Shown here: positions 42,670 to 51,331 of the stretch, in pieces | How the letters are laid out: every line of letters starts with the position of its first letter | Numbering within the stretch: position 1 is the first letter of the stretch | NCBI GenBank assembly: GCA_034667545.1 | Contig: JAXDJR010000015.1 | Span: forward strand, 10,386-74,385 | Length of the DNA stretch: 64,000 nucleotides | Direction of reading: 5' to 3' | Source of the DNA: DATAPE01 sp034667545 | GTDB taxonomy: Bacteria > Actinomycetota > CADDZG01 > WHSQ01 | The notes under the pieces: model-generated | The model's input: only the letters and a program-made list of their open reading frames with translations | The model's database searches: none | What the model was told of the DNA's origin: nothing | Position numbers and translations under genes: made by a program

Positions 42670-42966
42670 CTAGCCGAGCGTGCCGCTCAGGAGGATCTCG
42701 TGGTCCCGGCCCCCGCACACCGGGCAACAGGGCAGCCTGCCCGTGCTCAGCTCGGACGAACACCGGGGGCACAATCCCCTCACCTCGAGCAGCGTCCGGC
42801 CGTCGGATACGTCTCCGTCCACAGCCAGGATGGTTCCCGAGACGGGCTCTACGTGGACGACGTGGTCACGTTCGCATCTGTACTCATCGGCGTCCTGGAA
42901 AGAGCCCCAGCGAGAGGTGAAAGTAAGACCGCAATCGCGACAGGTGAGATTCCCGAGGTAAGCCAC
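42670..42966 (-). CDS. Small multi-CxxC zinc-ribbon protein
   Basis: 98 residues from GTG 42966. Cysteine pairs are at LTCRDCGLTF near the N-terminus, a single EYRCERDH, LCPRCSSEL and PCCPVCGGRD near the C-terminus, enough for two zinc ribbons. Between them is a beta-rich stretch (VSGTILAVDGDVSDGRTL). No catalytic motif is recognised. It lies between hrcA and the HD-GYP gene on the same strand, 32 bases downstream of the latter's stop. The N-terminal extension visible upstream belongs to the HD-GYP coding region in another frame and was not included. Function unknown. Confidence 0.65.
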   Translation of the reverse strand: MAYLGNLTCRDCGLTFTSRWGSFQDADEYRCERDHVVHVEPVSGTILAVDGDVSDGRTLLEVRGLCPRCSSELSTGRLPCCPVCGGRDHEILLSGTLG

Positions 42967-42998
42967 CCCGCGATGATGGCACGGCGTTTCCGGGTTGC

Positions 42999-44198
42999 CT
43001 AGTTGGCGTAACGGACGAGCTTTTCCTCGAGATCCTCGTCGCCAACCTTGGTGAGCATCTCCACCAGCAACCTGGCGCACATGGGATCGAACTGGGTACC
43101 GGTACAGCGCAGGATCTCGTCGACGGCTTCCGCGACGGGCACTCCTGCTCGGTAGGGCCTGTCGGAGACCATCGCGTCGAAGGTGTCGCAGACGGCGACC
43201 ATTCTCGCCCCCAAGGGGATCTCCTCTTTGGCGAGACCATCGGGGTAGCCACCGCCGTCCCAGCGCTCGTGATGATGCCGGATGATGGGCAGGGCCGGCG
43301 CCAAGAACTCGATCGGTCTCAGCATGCGCTCTCCGATCGTGGGGTGACGACGCATGATCTGCCATTCGGTTTCGCAAAGGGAAGCGGGCTTGAGCAAGAT
43401 CGAGTCCGGCACGCCGATCTTGCCGACGTCGTGCAGGATCGAACCGAGCCTCAGAGAGCGGCGGAACTCTGGGGACAGATGCATCGCCGAGGCGAGCCCT
43501 AACACCAGATCGGGGATCCGCTTGGCGTGGGCGTTCGTGTCCGGGTTTCGGGCTTCGAGAGCCGACACCATCGTCTCGATCGTGGTCGTGTAGTGCGATT
43601 CCAACTTGGAGGCCCATCGGATGTTGGAATAGGAGTTCATCGCGAACCGCGCCAGGACCTCGATCTGCCGGTGATCCTCTATCCGAAAGGGCCGCTGGTC
43701 GAGGCGATAAGCCTCGACGATGCCGATGGCCGTCCCGTCGACTACGAGCGCCGACAGGATGACCTGCGAGAACCCCAGCTCTTGCAGGAATCCGGTCTCG
43801 CTCGAGTCCGCATGAGGGTCAGAGAGAGAAACCATCGAGCTCCGCTTCGTATCGATGACCGCTCTCGTGAGAGGGTAGTCGTCCAGCCGGTATTCGCCGG
43901 CGATGTCGTTGAGCTGGGCCGGCGGCACCACGCTGGCGGAGACGTCCCTAAGCGTTTCCCCGTCTTCGTCCAAGATCGAGACAAGGCACGCGTCAGCTTT
44001 CACCGCGTTGACGGTGGCGCGCGCGAGACCAGCGTAGAGGTCCCTGAGGTCGGTGGCGTCCTGCATCGGCTCAAGGTCGACAAGGACGTCTGAAAGCGAC
44101 CGGTCGTTGCGAGCAACGTACTGGATCAGGTCGTCACGACGAGGGCCCCTGCGGGCCTCTGCTACCGAAAGATGTTTCATTAGGCCCGTTATCGACAC
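42999..44198 (-). CDS. HD-GYP cyclic-di-GMP phosphodiesterase with N-terminal GAF domain
   Basis: 399 residues. A GAF domain occupies about 45-190 (DLYAGLARATVNAVKADACL, ETGFLQELGFSQVILSALVV). The HD-GYP domain follows with NAHAKRIPDL, the metal pair ILHDVGKIGVPD (about 257), HHERWDGGGYPDGLAKEEI containing GYP, and ARMVAVCDTFDAMVSDRPYR. All hallmark residues for c-di-GMP hydrolysis are kept. The GAF domain implies control by a small ligand. GTG start; an ATG six codons later is possible. It may tune envelope or surface behaviour, but no link to the polysaccharide locus is shown. Confidence 0.92.
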   Translation of the reverse strand: MSITGLMKHLSVAEARRGPRRDDLIQYVARNDRSLSDVLVDLEPMQDATDLRDLYAGLARATVNAVKADACLVSILDEDGETLRDVSASVVPPAQLNDIAGEYRLDDYPLTRAVIDTKRSSMVSLSDPHADSSETGFLQELGFSQVILSALVVDGTAIGIVEAYRLDQRPFRIEDHRQIEVLARFAMNSYSNIRWASKLESHYTTTIETMVSALEARNPDTNAHAKRIPDLVLGLASAMHLSPEFRRSLRLGSILHDVGKIGVPDSILLKPASLCETEWQIMRRHPTIGERMLRPIEFLAPALPIIRHHHERWDGGGYPDGLAKEEIPLGARMVAVCDTFDAMVSDRPYRAGVPVAEAVDEILRCTGTQFDPMCARLLVEMLTKVGDEDLEEKLVRYAN

Positions 44199-44213
44199 CG
44201 GGGGCCAGGGCCT

Positions 44214-45386
44214 TTAGACGAGGCGGCAGAGCACCTCGTTGGCGATCAGCGTCGCGTGGCCGGCTAGCCGGAGCCATCCCTCCGCACGGCTCACCAGGCC
44301 CAGATTCTCGAGCTCCTCGAGGACCCCGGCGCGAGAGTCGGACAGGTCACCGAAGCGGCGATAAAAGCCCGCCAGATTCACTCCCGAGGTCAGTCGAAGG
44401 CCAAGCATCAGGGCTTCTCCCGCTCGGTGATCTGCTTCCAGGCTCTCGGCTCCCTCCTCCGTGAAGCCCCCATCGTCCGCCACAGCGATGAAGTCCCGAG
44501 GCAAACGGATCGCCCATGAGCGGCGTCCATCGAGGTGCCCGTGCGCGCCCGCCCCGAAGCCAAGGTAGTTGCCGGCCGACCAGTAGAGGACGTTGTGGCG
44601 GGAAGCCCGGCCCGGGCGCGCCCAGTTCGATATCTCATATCGACCGTAGCCCGCCGCGGTAAGGAGCTCACCGGCCGCCTCGTAGCGGTTTGCCTGGATA
44701 TCCGGATCGACGTCCGGGGCTCGCCCGGTCCGAACCAAGGTCGCCAGCGGAGTCCCCTCTTCCACCGTCAAGGCGTACGCCGAGATGTGATCGGGCAGCT
44801 CCGCAAGGACTCCCTCCAGCGACGATCGCCAATCTTCGGGGCGCTCCCAGGGCGAGCCATAGATCAAGTCTGCATTCACGTCCGCAACTCCTGCCCGGCG
44901 AGCCGCCCTCATCGCGTCGAGAGCTCGGTGCGCCGAATGTTCCCGCCCCAACGCCCGTAGCACGTGGGGGGCCAGCGACTGGATACCGATGGAGACCCGG
45001 CCGAATCCCGCCTCGAGGAGCGCTTCGAAGATGCCCTCGTCGACGGTTTCCGGGTTGGCCTCGACCGTGATCTCGGCATGCTCTTCGATCCCGATCCGGT
45101 CGCGGACCGCCTGCAGGATGCGAGCCAAGGAGGGAGGAGGCAGCAGGGTCGGAGTGCCGCCTCCGAAGAAGACCGAGGTCGCGCGGGGAAAATCGCCTAC
45201 GGCCCGCTCGATGTCGCGCACCAGGGCGACCACATAATCGGCGTGCAGAGCTTCTTGACCTTCGTAGGTGTTGAAGTCGCAGTAGTGGCACCGGTGGCGG
45301 CAGAAAGGGATGTGCACGTACACGCCGAACCCCGGATCTTCTAGCCAGGCCCCCGACCGCGTTGCCTCGGCCACTACCACGCTCAT
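44214..45386 (-). CDS. hemW: HemW-type radical SAM protein (heme chaperone; coproporphyrinogen oxidase-like)
   Basis: 390 residues. The cluster motif is YVHIPFCRHRCHYCDFNTYE (CxxxCxxC); SVFFGGGTPTLLPP, VEANPETVDE and FGRVSIGIQSLAPHVLRALG are standard HemW/HemN elements, and SNWARPGRASRHNVLYWSAG is the conserved loop of HemW. The extra N-terminal cysteine of true HemN is missing, which favours a heme chaperone over an oxidase. The ATG overlaps the lepA stop by 4 bases; lepA-hemW-hrcA-dnaJ is a common order, here with two genes inserted before hrcA. Confidence 0.93.
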   Translation of the reverse strand: MSVVVAEATRSGAWLEDPGFGVYVHIPFCRHRCHYCDFNTYEGQEALHADYVVALVRDIERAVGDFPRATSVFFGGGTPTLLPPPSLARILQAVRDRIGIEEHAEITVEANPETVDEGIFEALLEAGFGRVSIGIQSLAPHVLRALGREHSAHRALDAMRAARRAGVADVNADLIYGSPWERPEDWRSSLEGVLAELPDHISAYALTVEEGTPLATLVRTGRAPDVDPDIQANRYEAAGELLTAAGYGRYEISNWARPGRASRHNVLYWSAGNYLGFGAGAHGHLDGRRSWAIRLPRDFIAVADDGGFTEEGAESLEADHRAGEALMLGLRLTSGVNLAGFYRRFGDLSDSRAGVLEELENLGLVSRAEGWLRLAGHATLIANEVLCRLV

Positions 45387-47200
45387 TGTGCTTTCACTTC
45401 CTGGTCGAGGCGGAGCGCTTCGATGAAAGCTGATTGCGGGACCTCCACGGAGCCGATCTGTTTCATCCGGCGTTTACCTTCCTTCTGTTTTTCGAGCAAC
45501 TTACGTTTGCGGGTGATGTCGCCCCCATAGCACTTCGCAAGAACGTCCTTGCGTTTCGCCTTCACCGTTTCCCGCGCGATGACCCGGGAGCCGATCGCCG
45601 CTTGGATCGGCACGTCGAAGAACTGACGCGGGATCAACTTGCGCAATCGCTCCGTCATCGTCTTGCCGTAGGCATAAGCCTTGTCCCGATGCACGATCGT
45701 CGAGAACGCATCGACGGGCTGCTGGTTGAGCAACACATCAACTTTCACGAGGTTCGCGGGATGCATCCCCACGGGTTCGTAGTCCAAGGAGGCATAGCCC
45801 TTCGTTCGACTCTTGAGTTGGTCGAAGAAGTCGAAGATGATCTCGCCCAGAGGCGTGTGATACCTGAGCTCGACACGTTCCGGCGACAGGTAATGCATCT
45901 CTTTCAGCTCACCCCGACGCTCCTGGCAGAGCTGCATGATTGTTCCCACGTATTCCGAGGGCGTCACCACCATGATCGAGACATATGGCTCCGAGATCTC
46001 GGTGATGGTTCCGGCATCCGGCATGTCGGTGGGGTTCCTGACGATGCGCCGGTCACCGTTGGACAACTCGATCTCGTACGCAACCGAGGGGGCCGTAGCG
46101 ATCAGTTCGAGGTCGAACTCACGCTCCAGACGCTCCCGGACGATCTCCATGTGCAGCAGACCCAAGAAGCCGCAGCGGAACCCGAATCCCAACGCACTCG
46201 ACGACTCTGGCTCGTACACCAAGGCGGCGTCGTTGAGCTTCAGCTTTTCGAGAGCGTCGCGCAGCAGCGGGAAGTCGTCTCCTTCGACCGGATAGATGCC
46301 CGCAAACACCATCGGCTTCGGCTCTCGATAGCCCGAGAGAGCCTCGACGTCGGCACCGCGAGCCCTCGACGTCACGGTGTCTCCGACTTTCGCCAGCGCT
46401 ACCTCCTTGATGCCGGCGATCAGGTAGCCAACCTCGCCGGTTGCCAGACTCTTTATCGGGGTTGCATCGGGGGCCATGATCCCGATCTCGTCGGCTTCAG
46501 CTTCGACGCCGGTGGCAAGGAAGCGGATCGGCTCTCGGGCGCGGATGGCGCCGTCGACGACACGGATGTAAGCAACCACGCCGCGGAAGATGTCGTAATA
46601 GGAATCGAACACGAGAGCCCGCAGCGGTGCACCCGGGTCACCGGAGGGGGGCGGGATCTGGTGGACGATCGCCTCCAGCAGCTCGGCCACCCCCTCGCCG
46701 GTCTTGGCAGAGATCCGCAGGACGTCACTGGGATCGCAGCCGATGAGTCCCGCGATCTCCTGACCATACTTCTCGGGTTGCGCAGCAGGGAGGTCGATCT
46801 TGTTGAGGACCGGGATGATCTCCAACCCGGCATCGACCGCCAGATAGAGGTTTGTCAAAGTCTGCGCTTCGATGCCCTGGGCGGCATCGACCAACAGCAG
46901 CACACCCTCGCACGCAGCGAGCGACCTCGATACCTCGTAGCCGAAATCGACATGACCCGGTGTGTCGATGAGATTGAGCTCGTAGACCTCTCCATCGGCC
47001 GCGCGGTATTCCATGCGAACTGCGGCCGCTTTGATCGTGATGCCCCGCTCCCGCTCCAGATCCATGCGGTCGAGGTACTGCTCGCGCATATCCCTCTCGG
47101 AGACGGTGCCGGTCAATCCAAGGAGGCGATCGCTGAGCGTGCTCTTACCGTGATCCACGTGGCTGATAACGGCAAAGGCGCGCTGATGAGCTTGATCCAT
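45383..47200 (-). CDS. lepA: Elongation factor 4 (LepA)
   Basis: 605 residues, normal length. G1 VISHVDHGKSTLSDRLL, G2 region RGITIKA, G3 LIDTPGHVDF, G4 PVLNKIDLP. C-terminal hallmarks FGFRCGFLGLLHMEIVRERL and the LepA-specific tail (DVLAKCYGGDITRKRKLLEK) distinguish it from EF-G. EF4 is a ribosome-bound translational GTPase that back-translocates stalled ribosomes. It is divergent from rpsT with 70 bases between. Confidence 0.97.
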   Translation of the reverse strand: MDQAHQRAFAVISHVDHGKSTLSDRLLGLTGTVSERDMREQYLDRMDLERERGITIKAAAVRMEYRAADGEVYELNLIDTPGHVDFGYEVSRSLAACEGVLLLVDAAQGIEAQTLTNLYLAVDAGLEIIPVLNKIDLPAAQPEKYGQEIAGLIGCDPSDVLRISAKTGEGVAELLEAIVHQIPPPSGDPGAPLRALVFDSYYDIFRGVVAYIRVVDGAIRAREPIRFLATGVEAEADEIGIMAPDATPIKSLATGEVGYLIAGIKEVALAKVGDTVTSRARGADVEALSGYREPKPMVFAGIYPVEGDDFPLLRDALEKLKLNDAALVYEPESSSALGFGFRCGFLGLLHMEIVRERLEREFDLELIATAPSVAYEIELSNGDRRIVRNPTDMPDAGTITEISEPYVSIMVVTPSEYVGTIMQLCQERRGELKEMHYLSPERVELRYHTPLGEIIFDFFDQLKSRTKGYASLDYEPVGMHPANLVKVDVLLNQQPVDAFSTIVHRDKAYAYGKTMTERLRKLIPRQFFDVPIQAAIGSRVIARETVKAKRKDVLAKCYGGDITRKRKLLEKQKEGKRRMKQIGSVEVPQSAFIEALRLDQEVKAQ

Positions 47201-47270
47201 CTCGCTACGGTACTAAGCGGTCCTGCTATCCTGCGAGACCAAAGAGAGCAAGAGTAAAGGTGCTTTACGT

Positions 47271-47534
47271 ATGGCGAACATAAAGAGTCAGATCAAGAGG
47301 AACCTTCAGAACGAAGCGGCCCGCGTTCGCAACAAGGGCAAGCGCTCGTCCCTCAAGACCCAAGTAAAGCGTTTCCAAGAGGCTGTTGAAGCCGGGGACA
47401 AGGACGCAGCCCTGGAGGCCTACCGGGGCACGGCGCGGGCATTCGACAAGGCCGCCAGCGATGGCGTCATCCACAAGAACAAGGCAGCGAACAAGAAATC
47501 TCGTTTGGCTAAGCGACTCGCCTCGCTGGGCTAG
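47271..47534 (+). CDS. rpsT: 30S ribosomal protein S20
   Basis: 87 residues. MANIKSQIKRNLQNEAARVR and the C-terminal GVIHKNKAANKKSRLAKRLA are signature ends of bS20, a helical 16S rRNA-binding protein. The ATG has AGGTGC upstream, and an extended -10-like TGCTATCCT lies at 47225-47232 in the short intergenic region shared with lepA. It converges on holA with nine bases between the stops, a standard arrangement. Confidence 0.97.
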   Translation: MANIKSQIKRNLQNEAARVRNKGKRSSLKTQVKRFQEAVEAGDKDAALEAYRGTARAFDKAASDGVIHKNKAANKKSRLAKRLASLG

Positions 47535-47543
47535 CCTGTCGGG

Positions 47544-48467
47544 TCAGCCGCTTCCGATTATCCGAACTACCGCGCTCTCTAGCGCAGCCTCGGGCGATTC
47601 GCCGCCCTTGAGCTCGAGATCGGTGGTCGCGAGGATCTCCATAGCGGATATCAGCTCATCCTCGCGATAAGAGCGCGTTTGCTTAGCCAGTCGCTGTGCG
47701 CGCCACTCCGGCAACCCCAGCAATGCGGCTACTTCAGCCGGTCCTTGATCTGCGGAGCGCCGGGCCCGGAGCATCCTTCTGACATGCGCCACGAGTGCGC
47801 CAAACAGGACAAGGGGAGGATCGCCTTGCTCGAGCAGGCGACGCAATGCGCTCATCGCCACGCTCAGCCGGCGATCGCCCACGGCATCGGTGAAGACGTA
47901 CATCCTCTCGTCTGCAAGCCGCGGAAATGCGTGACGGACCTGGTCGCGGCGAACGCGTGAGTTGGGGCCCAGCGCAGTTGCGAGCTGCGCAAGAGCTCCG
48001 TCCAGGTCGCGCAGTTCGACGCCGACCGCATCAACCAGCGCCCATGCTGCGGGGTCGTCGAGCTGCAACCGATGGGTCTTGGCGCGCTGGCGCGCCCATC
48101 CCACGAGCGCCCTGCCTTTCGGCGCGTCCAAACTCACTACGGCCCCCACGCGTTTCACGAGATCATCGAACTTCGTGCGGCCCGTGCCGATTAACACCAA
48201 CACCGAATCGGGTGATGGCGCCTCGAGGTACGCGAGCAGAGGCTGAGCTTGCTCCTTCTTCAGCTCATGAGCACCGCGCACGATCACAAGCCGCCGTCCG
48301 CCTAACAAAGAGGTGGTATTTAGCGCAGTGACGATCTCGGCCCCCGGTGCATCGGAATCGAAAGCGACCTCCGATAAGGGGTCCACGTTGGCTTCGGCGC
48401 GGATCTTCTGCAATCCCTCCTCTGCAAGGAACTCGTTCCCTCGCAGAAGGTAGGCAGGATGACTCAC
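47544..48467 (-). CDS. holA: DNA polymerase III delta subunit
   Basis: 307 residues from GTG 48467, which overlaps the preceding stop by 4 bases (GTGA). The start of the fold reads YLLRGNEFLAEEGLQKI, followed by LNTTSLLGGRRLVIVRG and DSVLVLIGTGRTKFD, typical of HolA; the C-terminal collar domain includes DRRLSVAMSALRRLLEQGDP and LFGALVAHVRRMLRA. HolA opens the beta clamp in the clamp loader. Upstream in-frame sequence to 48608 only reads through the small upstream gene. Confidence 0.93.
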   Translation of the reverse strand: MSHPAYLLRGNEFLAEEGLQKIRAEANVDPLSEVAFDSDAPGAEIVTALNTTSLLGGRRLVIVRGAHELKKEQAQPLLAYLEAPSPDSVLVLIGTGRTKFDDLVKRVGAVVSLDAPKGRALVGWARQRAKTHRLQLDDPAAWALVDAVGVELRDLDGALAQLATALGPNSRVRRDQVRHAFPRLADERMYVFTDAVGDRRLSVAMSALRRLLEQGDPPLVLFGALVAHVRRMLRARRSADQGPAEVAALLGLPEWRAQRLAKQTRSYREDELISAMEILATTDLELKGGESPEAALESAVVRIIGSG

Positions 48468-48658
48468 TCTTCGTCCAAACCCATCCGGTAGAGAGATTCG
48501 TCGTCCCGCATCAGGACCACGAGGCTCGCTCCCTCTTCCCTGAGGGTCGCCCACTCTCTCCCCATCCAACTCTCCGCGTCTTCTTGGCTGTCGAACCGTT
48601 CGGTCCACCGCAGTTCGTTACCAGCCTTGTCCTCGAGGACCCAGAAATAGGAGCTCAC
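48464..48658 (-). CDS. Small conserved acidic protein of unknown function
   Basis: 64 residues: a compact alpha/beta sequence with SSYFWVLEDKAGNELRWTER, FDSQEDAESWMGREWATLRE and VVLMRDDESLYRMGL. Aromatic and acidic residues dominate; no signal peptide, membrane segment or known motif. GTG start. It overlaps the upstream membrane-protein gene by 4 bases and holA by 4, so it is translated with both. Similar tiny proteins occur near holA in actinobacteria; no function is known to me. Confidence 0.72.
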   Translation of the reverse strand: MSSYFWVLEDKAGNELRWTERFDSQEDAESWMGREWATLREEGASLVVLMRDDESLYRMGLDEE

Positions 48659-49017
48659 CGGGCGGCGAGCCCGTACATGACGAAGGAGGCAGCCATGATG
48701 CCTCCACCCACGACGAGACCCCAGACGAAGAGCTCGGCAGAGGACACTCGCTCGACGCCGGGACGGTCACCCGCGACCCGGGCCATGAAACCCCGGCGGC
48801 CCTCGACCCCTCGCCTAGAGGCCCATCCTTCCTGCGGCTCGGTAGCTCCTAGTAACCCAAGGCCAAGGCACACGAGGGAAACGAAGAACAAGCCGGTGCC
48901 GATGCCGTATGCCAATGACCGATGGCCGACCCAGGCGAATACCAGGCCTCCTCCGATCCCCCCGGCGGCGGCGACAACGAGCGAGGTCAAGAGGACCTTG
49001 AAGTGATAAAGGCTCAC
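48655..49017 (-). CDS. Small membrane protein of unknown function
   Basis: 120 residues with three predicted membrane helices (about 5-30, 34-56 and 94-117) and a basic cytoplasmic loop between helices 2 and 3 (ASRRGVEGRRGFMAR). No recognised family. GTG start nine bases after the comEC stop, and a 4-base overlap with the following 64-residue gene. The chain comEC, this gene, the 64-residue gene, holA suggests co-expression. Confidence 0.72.
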   Translation of the reverse strand: MSLYHFKVLLTSLVVAAAGGIGGGLVFAWVGHRSLAYGIGTGLFFVSLVCLGLGLLGATEPQEGWASRRGVEGRRGFMARVAGDRPGVERVSSAELFVWGLVVGGGIMAASFVMYGLAAR

Positions 49018-49026
49018 TCTCGCAGG

Positions 49027-50430
49027 TTATTCGAGGGTGCGCGCGGCGGCAGCAACGGCGGCGACGAGGACTGGGACGGCGGCGAAGTAGGCGGCGGCCT
49101 TGGGAAGATCCACCGCGGCACCGGGGGCCCTGCCGAGGGATGTCCCGACCCACGCGATCCAACCAGCGAAGGGGCTCGCCATGGCTGCGAGCAGCCGGGC
49201 GGCAGCGGCGTTCGCCAGCGACACCACACCGGCGCAGAGGCCCAGGACGGTGGGCGGGGCCACTGCAGGAAACGCCAGCAGGTTCGCAAGAGGACTGATC
49301 ACTGACAGTTGACCGAAGGTGGCGATGAGTATGGGCGCCACGGCTATCTGCGCCGAGATCGTCACCGCCAGCGGAAGCGCGATGGCGCGCGGGAGGATCC
49401 GGAGCGCTCGTTCGACAGGCTTGGTCCAGAGCACGATCCCGCTAGTGGCGGCGGCACTCAGCTGGAGTCCTACCGAAAAGACCAGCCCCGGCCGGAATGC
49501 GATCACGACGATGAGGGCCGTGGCAAGGACCGCCAGAGGTTGCGCGCTATGCCCCCTTCCGACTGCCGCGACCATCACCGCCCCCATGACGGCAGCGCGC
49601 AACACCGAAGGTTGCGGGCCGACGACGAGCACGAACAGTCCGATCGCGCAAAGGTACGCGAGCAGTCGCAGCCGGTAATGCAACCGGCGTATCGCAAACG
49701 CCAAGGCACCGAGAAACATCGCAAGGTTCTCTCCCGATACGGCAAGGAGATGAGAAAGTCCGGCACGCCGGAAGTCGTCAACGGTCACAGGATCGAGGTC
49801 GCTCGTGTCACCGATGGTGAGTCCTCGTACCAGACCGCGCCGCGGGGGGCCGAGGGATCGCGTCGCGTCGAGCAGGCCGTTGCGTATCGCCGACGCCAGA
49901 CGCAGCGGCGGAGCGGAAGCTCGGCCCGTGCGACTCGAACCCGCGTCGAACATCGCGGAAGCCCCGGCTCGCCTCCGCGCTAAGTCGAAGGGATCGTCCT
50001 GCAGAGGAACGAGCGTGCCGGAGGCCGACACCGTCGCTCCAGGATCGGCGACACGCGTCGGAAACATCACGGTGCCCGGATTCTGGATGGGTGCGTAAGC
50101 ATTACAGTGTGCCTGCGCGAGCGCAACCAGCGTGCCCAAGGCACCTTGATCCTCCAGCACGCGCCCCGTGACTTCGCAATGAGCGAAGTCTGATGCGAGA
50201 ACCGAGACTGCCGCCGTGCGCTCGGTCCGCAGCGAGGCATCGAGAGCTCCCGCGCCAAACGCAGCAGCGACGACGCCCACCAGCAGCAGGATCGCCTTTC
50301 GCCGGAAGCTCAGGGTCGCGCCCCCGAGCGCGCACAGACCGATGGCCGGGAGAGGACCGGGATGCGCGTACCCCCACAGGACCCCCGCCGACAACCCCGC
50401 GACGGCGAGCCACAGCCGTAGCAGCCTCAC
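49027..50430 (-). CDS. comEC: ComEC/Rec2 competence-family membrane protein lacking the nuclease domain
   Basis: 467 residues. The N-terminal helices and OB-like loop (CEVTGRVLEDQG) are followed by the competence domain with the conserved GLTIGDTSDL, FRRAGLSHLLAVSGENLAMF and several further helices (LVVGPQPSVLRAAVMGAV). The chain ends shortly after the last helices; the metallo-beta-lactamase-like C-terminal domain of full ComEC (about 750 residues) is absent and no separate frame for it follows. It would form the channel for DNA uptake with ComEA encoded just upstream. Confidence 0.9.
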   Translation of the reverse strand: MRLLRLWLAVAGLSAGVLWGYAHPGPLPAIGLCALGGATLSFRRKAILLLVGVVAAAFGAGALDASLRTERTAAVSVLASDFAHCEVTGRVLEDQGALGTLVALAQAHCNAYAPIQNPGTVMFPTRVADPGATVSASGTLVPLQDDPFDLARRRAGASAMFDAGSSRTGRASAPPLRLASAIRNGLLDATRSLGPPRRGLVRGLTIGDTSDLDPVTVDDFRRAGLSHLLAVSGENLAMFLGALAFAIRRLHYRLRLLAYLCAIGLFVLVVGPQPSVLRAAVMGAVMVAAVGRGHSAQPLAVLATALIVVIAFRPGLVFSVGLQLSAAATSGIVLWTKPVERALRILPRAIALPLAVTISAQIAVAPILIATFGQLSVISPLANLLAFPAVAPPTVLGLCAGVVSLANAAAARLLAAMASPFAGWIAWVGTSLGRAPGAAVDLPKAAAYFAAVPVLVAAVAAAARTLE

Positions 50431-50565
50431 TGTGCCGTTGACGGTGAAGGCGTATCTCCTACCGACGGACCCAAAGCGCGATCACCGGTCTCACGCAGCA
50501 CAATCTCCACCCCCCGGTGTCCCGTCGCCGTGGCCTGGGCGGGCCTGCGCACCCTGGGGGTGGGA

Positions 50566-51246
50566 CTAGATGCTGATATAAGGGCGGATGTTCTCGACCG
50601 TAGCGGGCCCGATGCCGTTCACGTCGAGCAGCTGCTCGATCGATGTGAAGTGCCCGATGCGAGTGCGGTAGGCCAGGATGGCATTGGCAGTGACCGGTCC
50701 AACTCCGGGAATCTGCTCGAGTGCGGGTTCGTCCGCAGTATTGATGTCGACCACCGGCACAGAGGGCGACGGCGCCGCGCCCGACGTTCCGACCGTTCCC
50801 GTGGCGGCCGCCGGCGCGACTTCTCCTTTGCGTGCGACGTCGACCTTCACGCCGTCGGTCAAGAGTTGGGCGAGATTGAGGAGGTCGAGGTCCGCGTGCG
50901 TCGCGGGGCCACCTGCGGCTTGGATCGCATCCGCAACCCGGGACCCCAGATCCAGCTTGTAGAGACCCGGCCGCCGAACGGCGCCTGAGACGTCCACATA
51001 GAGGAACCCTGCCGAAGGGGAGGCCGCGACTTGAGCCGAGACTTGTGGGTTGCCGGCGGGTGGTTGCACCGCTCCTGACTGCTCCGTGGCGGGCGGTGCG
51101 ATCTGGGCCGGGGCGCCGCGGGCCCACATCAGCAATGCGGCTGCTACGGCGGCGACCACGAAACCGGCAACGATCCAGCCGCCGCGCCGCGTTTGTAACT
51201 CCTCGAGCCGTTCGCGCCAGCCGCTCGCGATGATGATGTCCGACAC
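50566..51246 (-). CDS. comEA: ComEA-like DNA-binding competence protein
   Basis: 226 residues. Short cytoplasmic N-terminus, one membrane helix (WIVAGFVVAAVAAALLMWA, about 24-42), a Pro/Ala-rich linker, an SLBB domain (about 80-140: YVDVSGAVRRPGLYKLDLGS) and a C-terminal double helix-hairpin-helix (about 166-226: VDINTADEPALEQIPGVGP and EQLLDVNGIGPATVENIRPY). It would hold incoming double-stranded DNA at the cell surface. GTG start. A 135-base gap separates it from comEC. Confidence 0.94.
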   Translation of the reverse strand: MSDIIIASGWRERLEELQTRRGGWIVAGFVVAAVAAALLMWARGAPAQIAPPATEQSGAVQPPAGNPQVSAQVAASPSAGFLYVDVSGAVRRPGLYKLDLGSRVADAIQAAGGPATHADLDLLNLAQLLTDGVKVDVARKGEVAPAAATGTVGTSGAAPSPSVPVVDINTADEPALEQIPGVGPVTANAILAYRTRIGHFTSIEQLLDVNGIGPATVENIRPYISI

Positions 51247-51331
51247 GTGGCAGAGTTCACGCCGAAGCGAGCGAGACGGCAGTGAGGATGGTCACAACCG
51301 AATCCAAAGACCGCCCCTTTAGCATGTGCCG

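Noticed and set aside
42967..43617. N-terminal extension of the small zinc-ribbon protein
   Set aside because: It reads through the HD-GYP gene in another frame; the conserved cysteine part starts at GTG 42966.
45434..47257. A 607-codon open frame on the plus strand opposite lepA
   Set aside because: It is the complement of a well-conserved essential gene and its translation has no fold-like or family pattern; long antisense frames are expected in GC-rich DNA.
47201..47270. Full sigma-70 promoter for rpsT
   Set aside because: An extended -10-like TGCTATCCT is visible but no -35 at a proper distance, so it was mentioned only within the rpsT entry.
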